Source: Haloplasma contractile SSD-17B (GTDB taxonomy: Bacteria; Bacillota_I; Bacilli_A; Haloplasmatales; Haloplasmataceae). Taken from it: a stretch of DNA of 64,000 nucleotides. Made by a program: the position numbers and the translations under genes. The stretch is taken from assembly GCF_000215935.2 (NCBI RefSeq), contig NZ_AFNU02000011.1, positions 39,821 through 103,820 on the forward strand, in the 5' to 3' direction. The notes below the pieces were generated by a model. The model had not been told where the DNA came from. It made no database searches and saw only the letters and a program-made list of their open reading frames with translations. Below, piece by piece: positions 1-8,278 of this stretch (its first letter is position 1; each line of letters begins with the position of its first letter).

Positions 1-717
1 ACCATATCCACCTCTGGTTTCAGGATCATTTTTTGATGAGGTATCTACGAAATCCATATGGAGACGGTTTACATAATCATCCGGTACAATTTGTATGTCC
101 TTATATACTCCATTTTGAAGTAAGGTTATACCGATACGAGAAAACTCCTCCGTTGTTAGATACAAGCCTCCTGAACATGAGGTATGACCATTTTGACAGG
201 TGTGCCACTGAGGATTTATGATTTCTAATGGTTCAAATAAACGAGGTTTTAAATACTCTAACATGGTTTTTCCAGTTACCTTTTCTACAATGCGGCCAAG
301 CATATAAGAGCATAAATCCTCATAATAAAAATTAGAACCAGGTTCTGCTTTCATTTCAGAAATAAAAAAAAGTTCTGCTCGATCTTTTTTATTATATTGG
401 CTAAAATCCTCTGAACTATGTCCAGAACTCATTTGCAACAAATTCTTTATGGTTATTTTTTCAGAACCTGGGTAAGCAATTGTTTTATATTCTGGGAAAA
501 AGTTCAACACCTGATCCGATAACTGAAACCTACCTTCATTTTCAGCAATACCGATTTCTACAGATGCAAAAGTTTTTGATGCCGAGTAAAGATTTTCTCT
601 GTCGTTGCTACGGAAACGATATTCCGCAAGTGTCTTTCCGTTTTGATAAACATGAATCCCGTATACACCGAGATTTTTTTCGATAACTGAATGTTTAAAA
701 TTTGTTAGAAGTTCCAT
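1..717 (-). CDS. Serine hydrolase, beta-lactamase/class C esterase family (3' end cut by window edge)
   Basis: An open minus-strand frame of 239 codons runs off the left edge. It begins at an ATG at 717 preceded by the ribosome site GAGGGTGAT. The N-terminal part shows the nucleophile motif SASK (SxxK) near residue 43, followed by a typical DQVLNFFPEY segment and ITIKNLLQMSSG, all hallmarks of the beta-lactamase-like serine hydrolase family (PBP4*/EstB type). A YYEDLCSYMLGRIVEKVTGK segment fits the second catalytic (Tyr) motif region. No signal peptide is visible, so the protein is probably cytoplasmic. The substrate cannot be inferred. The missing C-terminus should carry the third (KTG/HxG-like) motif. 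Confidence 0.85.
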   Translation of the reverse strand, partial: MELLTNFKHSVIEKNLGVYGIHVYQNGKTLAEYRFRSNDRENLYSASKTFASVEIGIAENEGRFQLSDQVLNFFPEYKTIAYPGSEKITIKNLLQMSSGHSSEDFSQYNKKDRAELFFISEMKAEPGSNFYYEDLCSYMLGRIVEKVTGKTMLEYLKPRLFEPLEIINPQWHTCQNGHTSCSGGLYLTTEEFSRIGITLLQNGVYKDIQIVPDDYVNRLHMDFVDTSSKNDPETRGGYG

Positions 718-742
718 TAAATCACCCTCGTTTGCAATATAC

Positions 743-850
743 ATAGTATACCAGAAAAACCGCTAATATTCAGCGGTTTATAAATACATTTCCATATTTA
801 GTGACAATCAGTCAGTTACTTTCCCACATATTATGTTTGAACAACAACTT
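743..850 (-). repeat. ~108 bp repeat, copy A (partner at 2823-2935), carrying a terminator hairpin
   Basis: This stretch aligns with 2823-2935 over about 110 bp at roughly 80% identity by eye. Shared blocks are ATAGTATACC, an ACCGCT...AGCGGT hairpin, TTCCATATT, GTGACAA, CCCACATATT and GTTTGAACAACAAC. Copy B sits at the 3' end of the GH-like gene and its terminator. Copy A has no intact gene upstream of it, so it looks like the leftover tail of a lost second copy. Confidence 0.75.
758..783 (-). terminator. Hairpin with T-run inside repeat copy A
   Basis: The stem ACCGCT/AGCGGT with a short loop is followed on the minus strand by a T-run (TTTTTC). It lies upstream of the serine hydrolase gene and has no gene left to terminate, apart from a possible transcript from the 851-1557 region. 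Confidence 0.6.
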
Positions 851-1164
851 CGACATATGCTAGATACTGTTAGCCTAGTATTACGCATTAAGTTTTTTTC
901 GTGCTTTTGCACGACTCCCTTAAATCGTAGAGGGACTTTTTTCTAGGTGTTTAAACCTTTACGCAATTAAATAATATGTTTCTACAACCAACAAGTGCCT
1001 GGACCTCAGTATAGCTAGCTTTTTACGAATGTAATAGATGGGTAAGATTGTACGACTCCCTTAAGCAGAGGAATCGATAATTTTATGATATTAGATCTTC
1101 GAATTAATACCAACTTTTATTATGATATTTTTTATTGATATTTCATAATAGAATTCTAAAAACT
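851..1164. other. Intergenic region with decayed, partly coding-like sequence
   Basis: No intact gene is seen. A small hairpin TCGTGC-TTTT-GCACGA lies at about 899-914, and a TCCCT/AGGGA stem followed by CTTTTTTC lies just after it. The word ACGACTCCCTTAA occurs twice (about 911 and 1050). A 21-codon minus-strand open stretch near 955-1017 reads like protein (SYTEVQALVGCRNILFNCVK) but is bounded by stops, consistent with a gene relic. Confidence 0.4.
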
Positions 1165-1557
1165 CTATTTTAGGTACGTATATCTTTTTATTGTAAAGGT
1201 TACTATAACACTAAATAGTATAAAGGCCGTTAAACTAGAAAAAACTGTTAAAAATCCCTGTGTCCAAGGCGGATTAACCTTTCCAATCGTAGAGTTAATC
1301 GATAAAATAATAAACCACGTTACAACTCCTGATATTACTGCGAATATCCATATATTGATTTTACCTTCAACTTTAAATTTCTTCATAATAAATAATAGTA
1401 TAAAACCAATAATTTGACCAACTAATACATGCGTTAGTAGTTGCATAATAGTAAATTTAGCACCTAAGTTAGAAATACCTATAGTTTCAGTTACTATAAT
1501 TATTAATGCCTGAATGATTGATGCTATTAAAAAGCCCATAGAAAATTTTAGATACAT
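1165..1557 (-). CDS. Small integral membrane protein, unknown function
   Basis: A 130-residue protein with four strongly hydrophobic segments (about residues 7-27, 38-58, 69-87 and 100-122) joined by short loops, one of them basic (KKFKVEGK). The ATG at 1557 follows GGAGATGG about ten bases upstream, which supports this start. I do not recognise the family. It stands alone between a decayed region and a decayed transposase and has no operon partner that would hint at a role. Confidence 0.7.
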   Translation of the reverse strand: MYLKFSMGFLIASIIQALIIIVTETIGISNLGAKFTIMQLLTHVLVGQIIGFILLFIMKKFKVEGKINIWIFAVISGVVTWFIILSINSTIGKVNPPWTQGFLTVFSSLTAFILFSVIVTFTIKRYTYLK

Positions 1558-1933
1558 ACATAACCATCTCCATTTATTTATTAGTATCCCTATTAGTGAA
1601 GAAAATAACTACAATTTCTCTACAAAAAAATGTCAATTAATCCTTAAAACTATAAACATTATTTTTCTAATTAAGAAGTAATAAAAAATGCTACAATAAA
1701 TTTGCGATGAGGTATGACCCCCTTAATAATAGGGAGACGTGATAAATATTGGTGATAAAAAAACTTATTATTAAAATCTGCTCTTCTACAGATCGATCAT
1801 TCTAATAAATAGTTTTAAAATACTAGTTAAACTCTTCTTGAAACCATAAAGTGAATTTCTATTTGAGATAACAGTTAATTCTCAATTCAATTTTATAAAT
1901 AAAAAGTTAGAATATTAATTAATAGATTACTAA
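1558..1933. other. AT-rich intergenic region, no gene seen
   Basis: No frame longer than a few tens of codons looks coding on either strand. An imperfect CCCCCTTAAT/AATAGGGAG inverted repeat lies near 1718-1737. The right-hand part may be the fully decayed 5' end of the transposase relic that becomes readable at 1934. Confidence 0.4.
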
Positions 1934-2336
1934 CTATATGGTCGTATAAAAACAGAAATAGTTGACCAGATATTTAGTGATAAAATTAACGGAGCATCTA
2001 TCCTATGTTCAGACGCTATTAAAGGTTATAAAACATTAGCCGAGAAACATAATTTAAATCATAAGGTTATTAAATCTGGCACATACAAAAATGGAATCTA
2101 TCATATTAATGGTGTGAATTCCCTACATAGTAGATTTAAATCACGGATTGAAGGATTTAAAGGTGTCTACTAAACATCTACAGAATTATGTCACGTGGTT
2201 CAAATGGATTGAAAAGTTTAAAGAACTAAGTCACATTAATAAAATCAAAGAATTTTTAATTCATAGTAAATCTATATTTAAAGGAACTAAGTATATTGAG
2301 GTTACAAATCGAAATTACAAGATATTATTCCAATGA
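1934..2336 (+). pseudogene. IS1595-family (ISXO2-like) transposase remnant, frameshifted
   Basis: Reading from 1934 gives a frame with the family-typical stretches ILCSDAIKGYKTLAEKHN and HINGVNSLHSRFKSR, the characteristic C-terminal part of the DDE-type ISXO2/IS1595 transposase. At about 2162-2166 the frame breaks: a net loss of two bases is needed to pass into the continuing frame VSTKHLQNYVTWFKW, which ends with TGA at 2336. The N-terminal zinc domain and first catalytic aspartates are missing and a stop lies immediately upstream of 1934. It is a dead fragment. I did not find terminal inverted repeats. Confidence 0.8.
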
Positions 2337-2362
2337 AAAAAGGCTTGAAATCAAGCCTTTTT
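2336..2362. terminator. Bidirectional hairpin terminator
   Basis: AAAAAGGCTTGA and TCAAGCCTTTTT form a perfect stem with a tiny loop and T-runs on both strands. It lies between the transposase remnant (plus) and the small membrane protein gene (minus), which converge here. Confidence 0.85.
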
Positions 2363-2372
2363 AGTAAACAAT

Positions 2373-2588
2373 TTACTCATCTTTTTTTAGTGAGCCTATA
2401 ATGATAGATTGAAAACCTATTAGTGCAAAAAACATGGACCAAAGAAGCATTTCAATATAATTAACATTAATTACGTCGCTAAATCCTAAATAGGCGTTTC
2501 GTTCATTTCCTTTAATAAAATATAGAATAACTGAAATAAAAAGTAAGAATCCCCCTAAATAAAAGTAATCTTTACTTTTTTTTAGCAT
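2373..2588 (-). CDS. Small two-pass membrane protein, unknown function
   Basis: A protein of 71 residues starting MLKKSKDYFYLGG. Two hydrophobic segments (about residues 10-26 and 47-64) flank a short polar loop, and the tail KKDE is charged. I chose the ATG at 2588 because AAGGGTGAT lies about seven bases upstream; the longer reading from 2600 would begin inside that ribosome site. The family is not recognised. It converges with a transposase relic and has its own terminator at 2336-2362. Confidence 0.6.
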   Translation of the reverse strand: MLKKSKDYFYLGGFLLFISVILYFIKGNERNAYLGFSDVINVNYIEMLLWSMFFALIGFQSIIIGSLKKDE

Positions 2589-2822
2589 TAAAACCATCAC
2601 CCTTTTTAAATTTTGTATATCTCTATTATAGCATAGAGTTATTTAAAGTAAATATCTGTTAAATCATGACATTATTATTTATTTATATAACAACATTTAT
2701 CGCTAACAGAGCCTTTAAAATAGAACATAAGCCGCATGTTTTTTACCTCTAATACCCGAGTAGATCATCAGATCTGAAAGTATACTCTAATCGAAACTCC
2801 TAAATTTGTCATTACTAATACC
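2589..2822. other. Intergenic region, nothing recognised
   Basis: AT-rich DNA between the small membrane protein gene and repeat copy B. I see no gene or strong hairpin. The promoter of the gene ending at 2373 must lie here, but no clear -35/-10 pair stands out. Confidence 0.4.
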
Positions 2823-2935
2823 AATAGTATACCAAAAAAAACCGCTTCACTTCAGCGGTTTTCCTATATAATTCCATATTATGTGACAACAATCATTGAA
2901 TTACTTCCCCACATATTCGTTTGAACAACAACCTT
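2823..2935 (-). repeat. ~113 bp repeat, copy B, with the terminator of the GH-like gene
   Basis: Partner of copy A at 743-850. It begins at the stop codon of the GH-like gene and includes the stem ACCGCT..AGCGGT followed by a long T-run on the minus strand (about 2834-2864), a convincing intrinsic terminator. In another frame, codons 2939 down to 2879 read RFKVVVQTNMWGSNSMIVVT then stop, which may be the original C-terminal tail of the gene, lost by a frameshift. Confidence 0.75.
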
Positions 2936-4190
2936 AAACCGTTACAGATTTTATTACGGTTGTTCCATCATTTAATACAACTTCAGCAGTCCATTTCTTA
3001 TCATCTTTTTTTATCTTCCAAGGCTTTTGTATCCAAGTTGTTTCTCGATACATAAAAAATGGCTCATCATAACTTCTATAAATAAACTCATCATTTCTAT
3101 AGAAATTTACATAATCAATCCGTTCAGGATATTCAGCTGCAAGACGTATCCACCGTTTTCCCTGCCAATGCGTATTGTTTTCAAGCCCCTGTAGATAAAA
3201 CTGGTCTTCGAGACGCAGTTCTGGTACTTTAATTCCTAGAGACGTTGCCATTCTACGGGCAAAAAATAAATCATGTCCTTCTGTAATACTCCAGTCACAT
3301 GGTGGTTCTTGCTTTGTAAAGTTATCATAATGTCCCCAGGATGTATGAGTTAGTTTAGCAATTTCCAATCTAGATATACACGGTGAATCTTCATTGCAAA
3401 GTATTGGCTTATTAGGTGCCATCTCTTGCACTTTTAATATAAAGTCATAATACTCTCCCCTTGTTAGTCCATTTCCATGAACGATAACAACATCACTGGC
3501 CTTTACTACTTCCTTATCAACAAGGCCACCACCACCGCTAGCTCCTACAAGCATCCCGCCTGATTCTTTTCTAACAAGATTGATCAACTGCTGCATACTA
3601 TCAGGATTTTTTACAAGAGGCATGTCCTTCCACATATCAATATTATATTCATTGGCTACATCAATAATTACATTGGTATATCCGCCTTCCTTGAGAAATG
3701 AAGCTGCACATTTTAAAGCAGACATGATAGCATCGTCGTTGCTTAGCCTTAAAGTCTGCGCCCAATAAAGAATATTGACTATAACTACCATTCCCAAATC
3801 ATCTGCTGCTTTAATAATTTTGTCCAGCCTTCTGGCATATGCTTCATCTAGCTTAACACCATCAGTGCCGAAAGGATTATTATCGATTGTTTCAACATCA
3901 ATAGTAAACACTGGCATTCCACCTTGAATACCTACTGTTACAGCTCTCAACCCATATTCATACCATTTAGGCAATGCCGAAATAAAATCATCAGTATGTG
4001 CGTCTGCATCAAAGATTTTATAAAATCTATTAAACCTTTCACGGTCAGATTGATCATCAAAAATTCCTTGAATGAAACGTGCATTCATTAATAGCCCCTT
4101 TGAACTACCACTACCTTCTATTTCATCATAAACGGGTTTGTCATTAATATAAAAATCTCTTCCTTTAATACTGAGGTTCGTTTTTCCCAT
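2934..4190 (-). CDS. TIM-barrel glycoside hydrolase-like protein (clan GH-A type)
   Basis: A 418-residue cytoplasmic protein without a signal peptide. The core resembles GH5-like (alpha/beta)8 barrels: IIDVANEYN near residue 188 carries the Asn-Glu pair typical of the acid/base strand, and PILCNEDSPC near residue 265 carries a Glu at the usual nucleophile position. The C-terminal ~70 residues, with many aromatics (WIQKPWKIKKDD), look like a beta-sandwich. The ATG at 4190 follows AAGGA by eight bases; an ATG eight codons earlier lacks such a site. The 3' end may be frameshifted (see repeat copy B). Substrate unknown; family membership is inferred from the motifs. Confidence 0.7.
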   Translation of the reverse strand: MGKTNLSIKGRDFYINDKPVYDEIEGSGSSKGLLMNARFIQGIFDDQSDRERFNRFYKIFDADAHTDDFISALPKWYEYGLRAVTVGIQGGMPVFTIDVETIDNNPFGTDGVKLDEAYARRLDKIIKAADDLGMVVIVNILYWAQTLRLSNDDAIMSALKCAASFLKEGGYTNVIIDVANEYNIDMWKDMPLVKNPDSMQQLINLVRKESGGMLVGASGGGGLVDKEVVKASDVVIVHGNGLTRGEYYDFILKVQEMAPNKPILCNEDSPCISRLEIAKLTHTSWGHYDNFTKQEPPCDWSITEGHDLFFARRMATSLGIKVPELRLEDQFYLQGLENNTHWQGKRWIRLAAEYPERIDYVNFYRNDEFIYRSYDEPFFMYRETTWIQKPWKIKKDDKKWTAEVVLNDGTTVIKSVTV

Positions 4191-4425
4191 AACGATCGTC
4201 CTTCTTTCATACATTATTGAAATTCTAAGTATTTGCTACAATTTCATAAACATCCATACTAACTCATTTTAGTAATTATTATTTGACTTCATATTATTAA
4301 ATGTTCGCATAACTTAATATAGTATATAACATCACGATTTCAATGTTAAAATTGGAATCATATAACAATTGTCAAATTTTTTATTTAATCATATGAAATA
4401 TCTTTTGTTTATTTGATAAACATTT

Positions 4426-4926
4426 TTAATATGATTTTGAGATAATTAATTCTACCACTTGTTCAGGAAGTAGGTTACTTGTATCAATAACATGTGAAGT
4501 TTCTCTGTCATTATAACTTTTGATTGATTGTATACTTTGCTCTAGTAATTCATTTATACGCCACTCTGTCTTCATATCATTATGCCATCTTTTCGCCAAG
4601 GATTCTTTGTCACATATTAGAGAGATATTGTAAATCTCTAAATCTAAATCTGAAACACTAAGCATAATTTTGTTTACTGTATTGATACTCATTACCCAAC
4701 TTAATACAATTTGGTTGCACTCTGAACAATGATAATAATTACGAATCATATGAATGATATTATTAATTGCCATCCCTTTTGTTTCCTTATTACCAATGAA
4801 AGGATGAATATCTATACACCAATCGCCATCGATAAATGCTGTTTTATTAATTGTATTACTTAATAATTTTCCGACAGTTGTTTTTCCTACACCCATTGGA
4901 CCAGTGATAAGATATAATTTTTTCAT
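4426..4926 (-). CDS. P-loop nucleoside/shikimate-kinase-like ATPase
   Basis: A protein of 166 residues that opens with MKKLYLITGPMGVGKTT, a Walker A loop (GPMGVGKT) right at the N-terminus, followed by a FIDGDW segment where small-molecule kinases bind substrate. The C-terminal half contains a basic lid-like part (KRWHNDMKTEWR) and a VIDTSNLLPEQVV ending, as in AAA_18/AAA_33-type kinases. The ATG at 4926 is preceded by GGGAGAGGTGAG; the GTG 13 codons upstream has no such site. The substrate is not evident. It appears monocistronic. Confidence 0.75.
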   Translation of the reverse strand: MKKLYLITGPMGVGKTTVGKLLSNTINKTAFIDGDWCIDIHPFIGNKETKGMAINNIIHMIRNYYHCSECNQIVLSWVMSINTVNKIMLSVSDLDLEIYNISLICDKESLAKRWHNDMKTEWRINELLEQSIQSIKSYNDRETSHVIDTSNLLPEQVVELIISKSY

Positions 4927-5044
4927 AACTCTCACCTCTCCCTTATAATTTTCTATGTTGAACACAATACTATCATCACTTAGTTTTCTTTCACATTAAT
5001 AGTATATTTCAACTAATTTTAAATATTGTTAATTAAATTAGACA

Positions 5045-5225
5045 GTTGTTGCTTGATAAGTTTGTTTAACCTATCTAATAAAGAAAAATAGTGACGGAAG
5101 AAATAAATGCTATTGTTCCATGCCCGTTACATGTATTCTCTATCGATATGATTCTTAGAAGCCATTCCTTTTGAAATATTCTATTAAACGCTTCAATCAC
5201 CCATAACCCACAAATATTAAACTTT
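5045..5225 (-). pseudogene. Possible decayed transposase/integrase fragment
   Basis: On the minus strand one frame reads LWVIEAFNRIFQKEWLL, which resembles the IEAFNRxFQxEWL stretch near the C-terminus of IS3/IS481-type integrases. A second frame further on reads WNNSIYFFRHYFSLLDRL, as if a frameshift lay between. No start codon, ribosome site or full domain is present. The resemblance is short and the call is tentative. Confidence 0.3.
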
Positions 5226-5237
5226 ATTTGTATTATA

Positions 5238-5270
5238 CCAAAAAGGCACTGCATTAACAGTACCTTTTTG
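5238..5270 (-). terminator. Terminator of rlmCD
   Basis: AAAGGTACTG/CAGTGCCTTT forms a ten-pair stem with one wobble and is followed by TTTTTGG on the minus strand, about 12 bases after the rlmCD stop. Confidence 0.8.
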
Positions 5271-5281
5271 TCTTTATATCT

Positions 5282-6661
5282 TTATTTTCCTTCACAAACC
5301 ATAGACACTACACACTCCACATGTGACGTATGAGGGAACATATCCACAGGCTGCACTTCGCGAATCGCGTACCCACCGTCTTCTAAAATTCGTAAATCAC
5401 GTGCTAGTGTTGCTGGGTTACACGATACGTATACCATGCGTGGAATCTGCATTTCAATGATCGTATTAAGTAACGATTCATCACACCCTTTACGAGGCGG
5501 ATCAACGATTAGAGCATTGGCTTCAATCCCTTGCTTACGCCAGTCAGGAATCACAACTTCTGCTTTCCCTAATTCAAAGTGTGTGTTTTTAAACCCATTA
5601 AGCTCTGCATTATACTTTGCATCTTTAATTGCATCTTTTACAACTTCGACTCCGTATACTTTCTTCACACGGTTTGCAGCGAATAAAGCAATGGTTCCAA
5701 TTCCACAATAGGCATCAATCAACGTATCTTCTTTTGTTAAATTTGCATACTCTAACGCTTTTTCATATAACACTTTCGTTTGAACCGGATTAATCTGATA
5801 GAATGATCGTGCAGATATTGCAAATTTCACATCACCTATATAATCATAAATATATTCTTGACCATATAAAACAAGTGTCTCATCACCAAGGATGACATTT
5901 GTCTTTTTTGTATTGACATTCTGTACAATTGACTTAATCATCTTAAATTCACTAGAGAGTACATCTACAAAAGGTTCTTTCTGTAGAAAACGTTTCTTAT
6001 TAGTTATAAGCGTCACCATGTATTCATTTGTAGCGTGACCCTTGCGTACAATTACATGACGTAAGAAACCTTTATGCTTAAATTCATTATAAGGTTCAAT
6101 ATCATATTCAGCTGATAACTGACGTATACGATCGATAATTTCATCAGCAGTATCATCCTGAATATCGCAGCGTTCCATGTTCACAATATCGTGACTTCTT
6201 GGTTTATAGAATCCCGCTACGACTTCCCCAGCTTCGGTTAAACCAAACGGTACTTGTGTCTTGTTACGGTACCTCCAAGGATCCTCCATACCGATACATG
6301 GATTAACGTCTACCTCTAAATGTCCAATTCGTTTTAAGTTGTCCACAACTAGGTCTGTCTTATTTGCTAGTTGTTGTTCGTAGCTAATGTGTTGGACATT
6401 ACACCCACCACACTCTTTATAGAGTGAGCAACGTGGTTCGACTCTGTGTTCACTTTCATTTACCACTTCTAATAGTTTTCCGTATCCAAAGTTCTTTTTT
6501 GTTTGTACGACTTTTAACCTGACTGTTTCACCTTGCATAGCACCTTTTATAAATAATGGATAGCCTTTAAATTTAGCTACACCTTCACCTTTATGGGTAA
6601 TACCGGTTATATCGGCCACTAGTTCTTCATTTTCTTTTACTGGTAATTCACGTTTCGCCAT
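5282..6661 (-). CDS. rlmCD: 23S rRNA (uracil-C5)-methyltransferase, RlmCD/RumA type
   Basis: 459 residues, normal length for the TrmA/RumA family. It methylates uracils of 23S rRNA with SAM. An N-terminal TRAM RNA-binding domain spans about residues 7-67. Cys78, Cys84, Cys87 (CGGC) and Cys165 form the iron-sulfur site. The SAM loop DAYCGIGTIAL lies near 315 and the DPPRKGC and YVSCNPATLARDL motifs near the end, the latter holding the nucleophilic Cys. The ATG at 6661 follows AGGTGAAAG. In Bacillota one enzyme usually modifies both U747 and U1939; the exact target is inferred. Confidence 0.93.
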   Translation of the reverse strand: MAKRELPVKENEELVADITGITHKGEGVAKFKGYPLFIKGAMQGETVRLKVVQTKKNFGYGKLLEVVNESEHRVEPRCSLYKECGGCNVQHISYEQQLANKTDLVVDNLKRIGHLEVDVNPCIGMEDPWRYRNKTQVPFGLTEAGEVVAGFYKPRSHDIVNMERCDIQDDTADEIIDRIRQLSAEYDIEPYNEFKHKGFLRHVIVRKGHATNEYMVTLITNKKRFLQKEPFVDVLSSEFKMIKSIVQNVNTKKTNVILGDETLVLYGQEYIYDYIGDVKFAISARSFYQINPVQTKVLYEKALEYANLTKEDTLIDAYCGIGTIALFAANRVKKVYGVEVVKDAIKDAKYNAELNGFKNTHFELGKAEVVIPDWRKQGIEANALIVDPPRKGCDESLLNTIIEMQIPRMVYVSCNPATLARDLRILEDGGYAIREVQPVDMFPHTSHVECVVSMVCEGK

Positions 6662-6754
6662 TCTTTCACCTACTGTAATAGTTTATTTTGATGTTTCTAT
6701 TCTTATTCTACCATAATTCTCACGTTACATGCTACGACATTATAAAATCAAAGT

Positions 6755-6788
6755 AAAAAGAGATGTTAGTTGGTCAACATCTCTTTTT
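6755..6788. terminator. Bidirectional hairpin terminator
   Basis: AAAAAGAGATGTT and AACATCTCTTTTT form a perfect 13-pair stem. On the minus strand it follows the stop of the DUF4179-like gene by about 28 bases and separates it from rlmCD. Confidence 0.88.
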
Positions 6789-6815
6789 AAGTTTCATGTA
6801 TATTAATTACTATTA

Positions 6816-7574
6816 TTAGTTTAAGTCTAATTCCATTTCATTAGGAACATCTGTAAAGAATCCCTTATGTAATACAACCAGGTATGTATCAAATTCTTGA
6901 TTGTTGTAAGTAATTGTATATCGATACCCACCTTCAGGTGTTCTCGTCTCTACAAACTCAGACTCAATTATATTTTCTTCCTGAATACTATAAAAGTATT
7001 CTTGCTTTTTACAAATCACAAATTGTAACTGCTCATCACTTGAAAGTATAACCTTATTCTCACCTTGAGACTGCGTATAACCTTCCATTTCATACCCATT
7101 ATCCTCCGAATTTAATTGGATTAGTTCATTATTAATAGGGAACGCACCGTCTTCAAAATCATATATATTTCGCATCGAATACTTAAAATTACTTAGTTTA
7201 AATTTTAAACTATGATCTAAACCTTCATAATTAAGCGTGAAATCTAGTTCAATAGTGTTATCATCGATATCTGTAACGATTGATGACCTAAGTGAAGTTG
7301 TAGGGGGAGTTCCGCCTTCTTGAGTAATCTGATAATCAATTATATCTACATACTTATTATACACATTTTCAGGAGATATGCCTCTCTCAAAGTCTTCTAA
7401 ATCATTAACCTTTAGAGTTCCTTCGATCGTTGCTTTGTCACCGTATTGCTCAAATTTTTTAAGTTTTATTTCAGTTCCTTCATGTGAAATAGTTTGGTCG
7501 ATATCTTTTTTAAATTCTCTAGAAACATATGCTGATGAACGATCTAGCCTTATTCTTAATTTTTCCTCTGTCAC
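6816..7574 (-). pseudogene. 3' part of a DUF4179/DUF5643-like surface protein gene cut by an in-frame TAA
   Basis: This 252-codon frame is in exactly the same frame as the gene part at 7584-8117 and is separated from it by TAA and three further codons. The first usable codon, GTG at 7574, has no spaced ribosome site and the next in-frame ATG is more than 130 codons downstream, so independent translation is unlikely. The content is beta-strand rich (LRIRLDRSSAYVSREFKKDI, GTEIKLKKFEQYGDKATIEG), typical of the Ig-like second half of DUF4179/DUF5643 proteins. A one-base change of the TAA would restore one 433-residue protein. The family call comes from pattern resemblance. Confidence 0.65.
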
Positions 7575-7583
7575 CTTTTTAAT

Positions 7584-8117
7584 TTAAAAATCTTCTATCT
7601 TCTCCATCACAACTTTAAATTTTATTGATCGATCAACAATTAAAGGCTTATTTAATTCATAATATAATTTAGTTGTATAGCCATTTCGTTCATAAACGTG
7701 ATAGTGGGCACCTGACTCTCGGTATAACCTTGATTCTATATTGTGATTCAAAAAACCATCCATATTAACTCTAAGATTCATTTCATCTACATTCTTTAGT
7801 GTAGCAAAAACATACATCCTACGCTCATCAATAATAACCCCATCAATAGTCATTGATACATCACCGGTAAGTTTAATTTGTTCATCTACTCTATGACCTT
7901 TACCTTCTTTAAATAACTCCTCAACTTTAGTTCCAAGTTCTAGTGAGGGAGGATTTATTATTCTTTTACCAGTAAAAGCAATTGCATCAAAGCACTGGAA
8001 CAATAGAATCCCAATCAGTAATACAAAAATAAAATTTCTACTGTATTTATAGAACTTTCTTAATTTTAGATTTCTTCGCCCCTTAATAATTACATAATCT
8101 CTAACTCTAATTTTCAT
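7584..8117 (-). CDS. 5' part of DUF4179-like anti-sigma/surface protein (truncated by TAA)
   Basis: 177 residues: a basic cytoplasmic stretch (about 1-26), one transmembrane segment (NFIFVLLIGILLFQCF, about 28-44) and an extracellular beta-rich domain with a TIDGVIIDERRMYVFATLKN strand pattern like that of DUF4179 anti-sigma-associated proteins. The ATG at 8117 has AGGGGAGAG seven bases upstream. The frame ends at a TAA inside what looks like continuous domain sequence, since the same frame carries on as the 6816-7574 part. No sigma-factor gene is adjacent. A membrane-anchored stub could still be made. Confidence 0.65.
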   Translation of the reverse strand: MKIRVRDYVIIKGRRNLKLRKFYKYSRNFIFVLLIGILLFQCFDAIAFTGKRIINPPSLELGTKVEELFKEGKGHRVDEQIKLTGDVSMTIDGVIIDERRMYVFATLKNVDEMNLRVNMDGFLNHNIESRLYRESGAHYHVYERNGYTTKLYYELNKPLIVDRSIKFKVVMEKIEDF

Positions 8118-8231
8118 AATACTCTCCCCTTGACAATATAGTTATATACTATTATATCAAATAATTACCACTTTTTTACTAATATTTTAATATATAACTA
8201 TATACTTATTCTATTCATTATTGCTTAACCT

Positions 8232-8265
8232 AAAAACCCACGCCAGTAACAACTAGCGTGGGTTT
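8232..8265 (-). terminator. Terminator of sdaA
   Basis: AAACCCACGC/GCGTGGGTTT ten-pair stem, with a T-run (GGGTTTTTAGG) on the minus strand, 14 bases after the serine dehydratase stop. Confidence 0.88.
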
Positions 8266-8278
8266 CATTTCTTATCTC

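Noticed and set aside
33..686. Plus-strand open frames at 33-221 and 480-686
   Set aside because: They lie antisense to a continuous minus-strand serine hydrolase frame with catalytic motifs and a good ribosome site.
851..1164. Possible tRNA or riboswitch in the hairpin-rich stretch
   Set aside because: Only short unrelated stems are present; no cloverleaf, T-loop or known aptamer core can be drawn.
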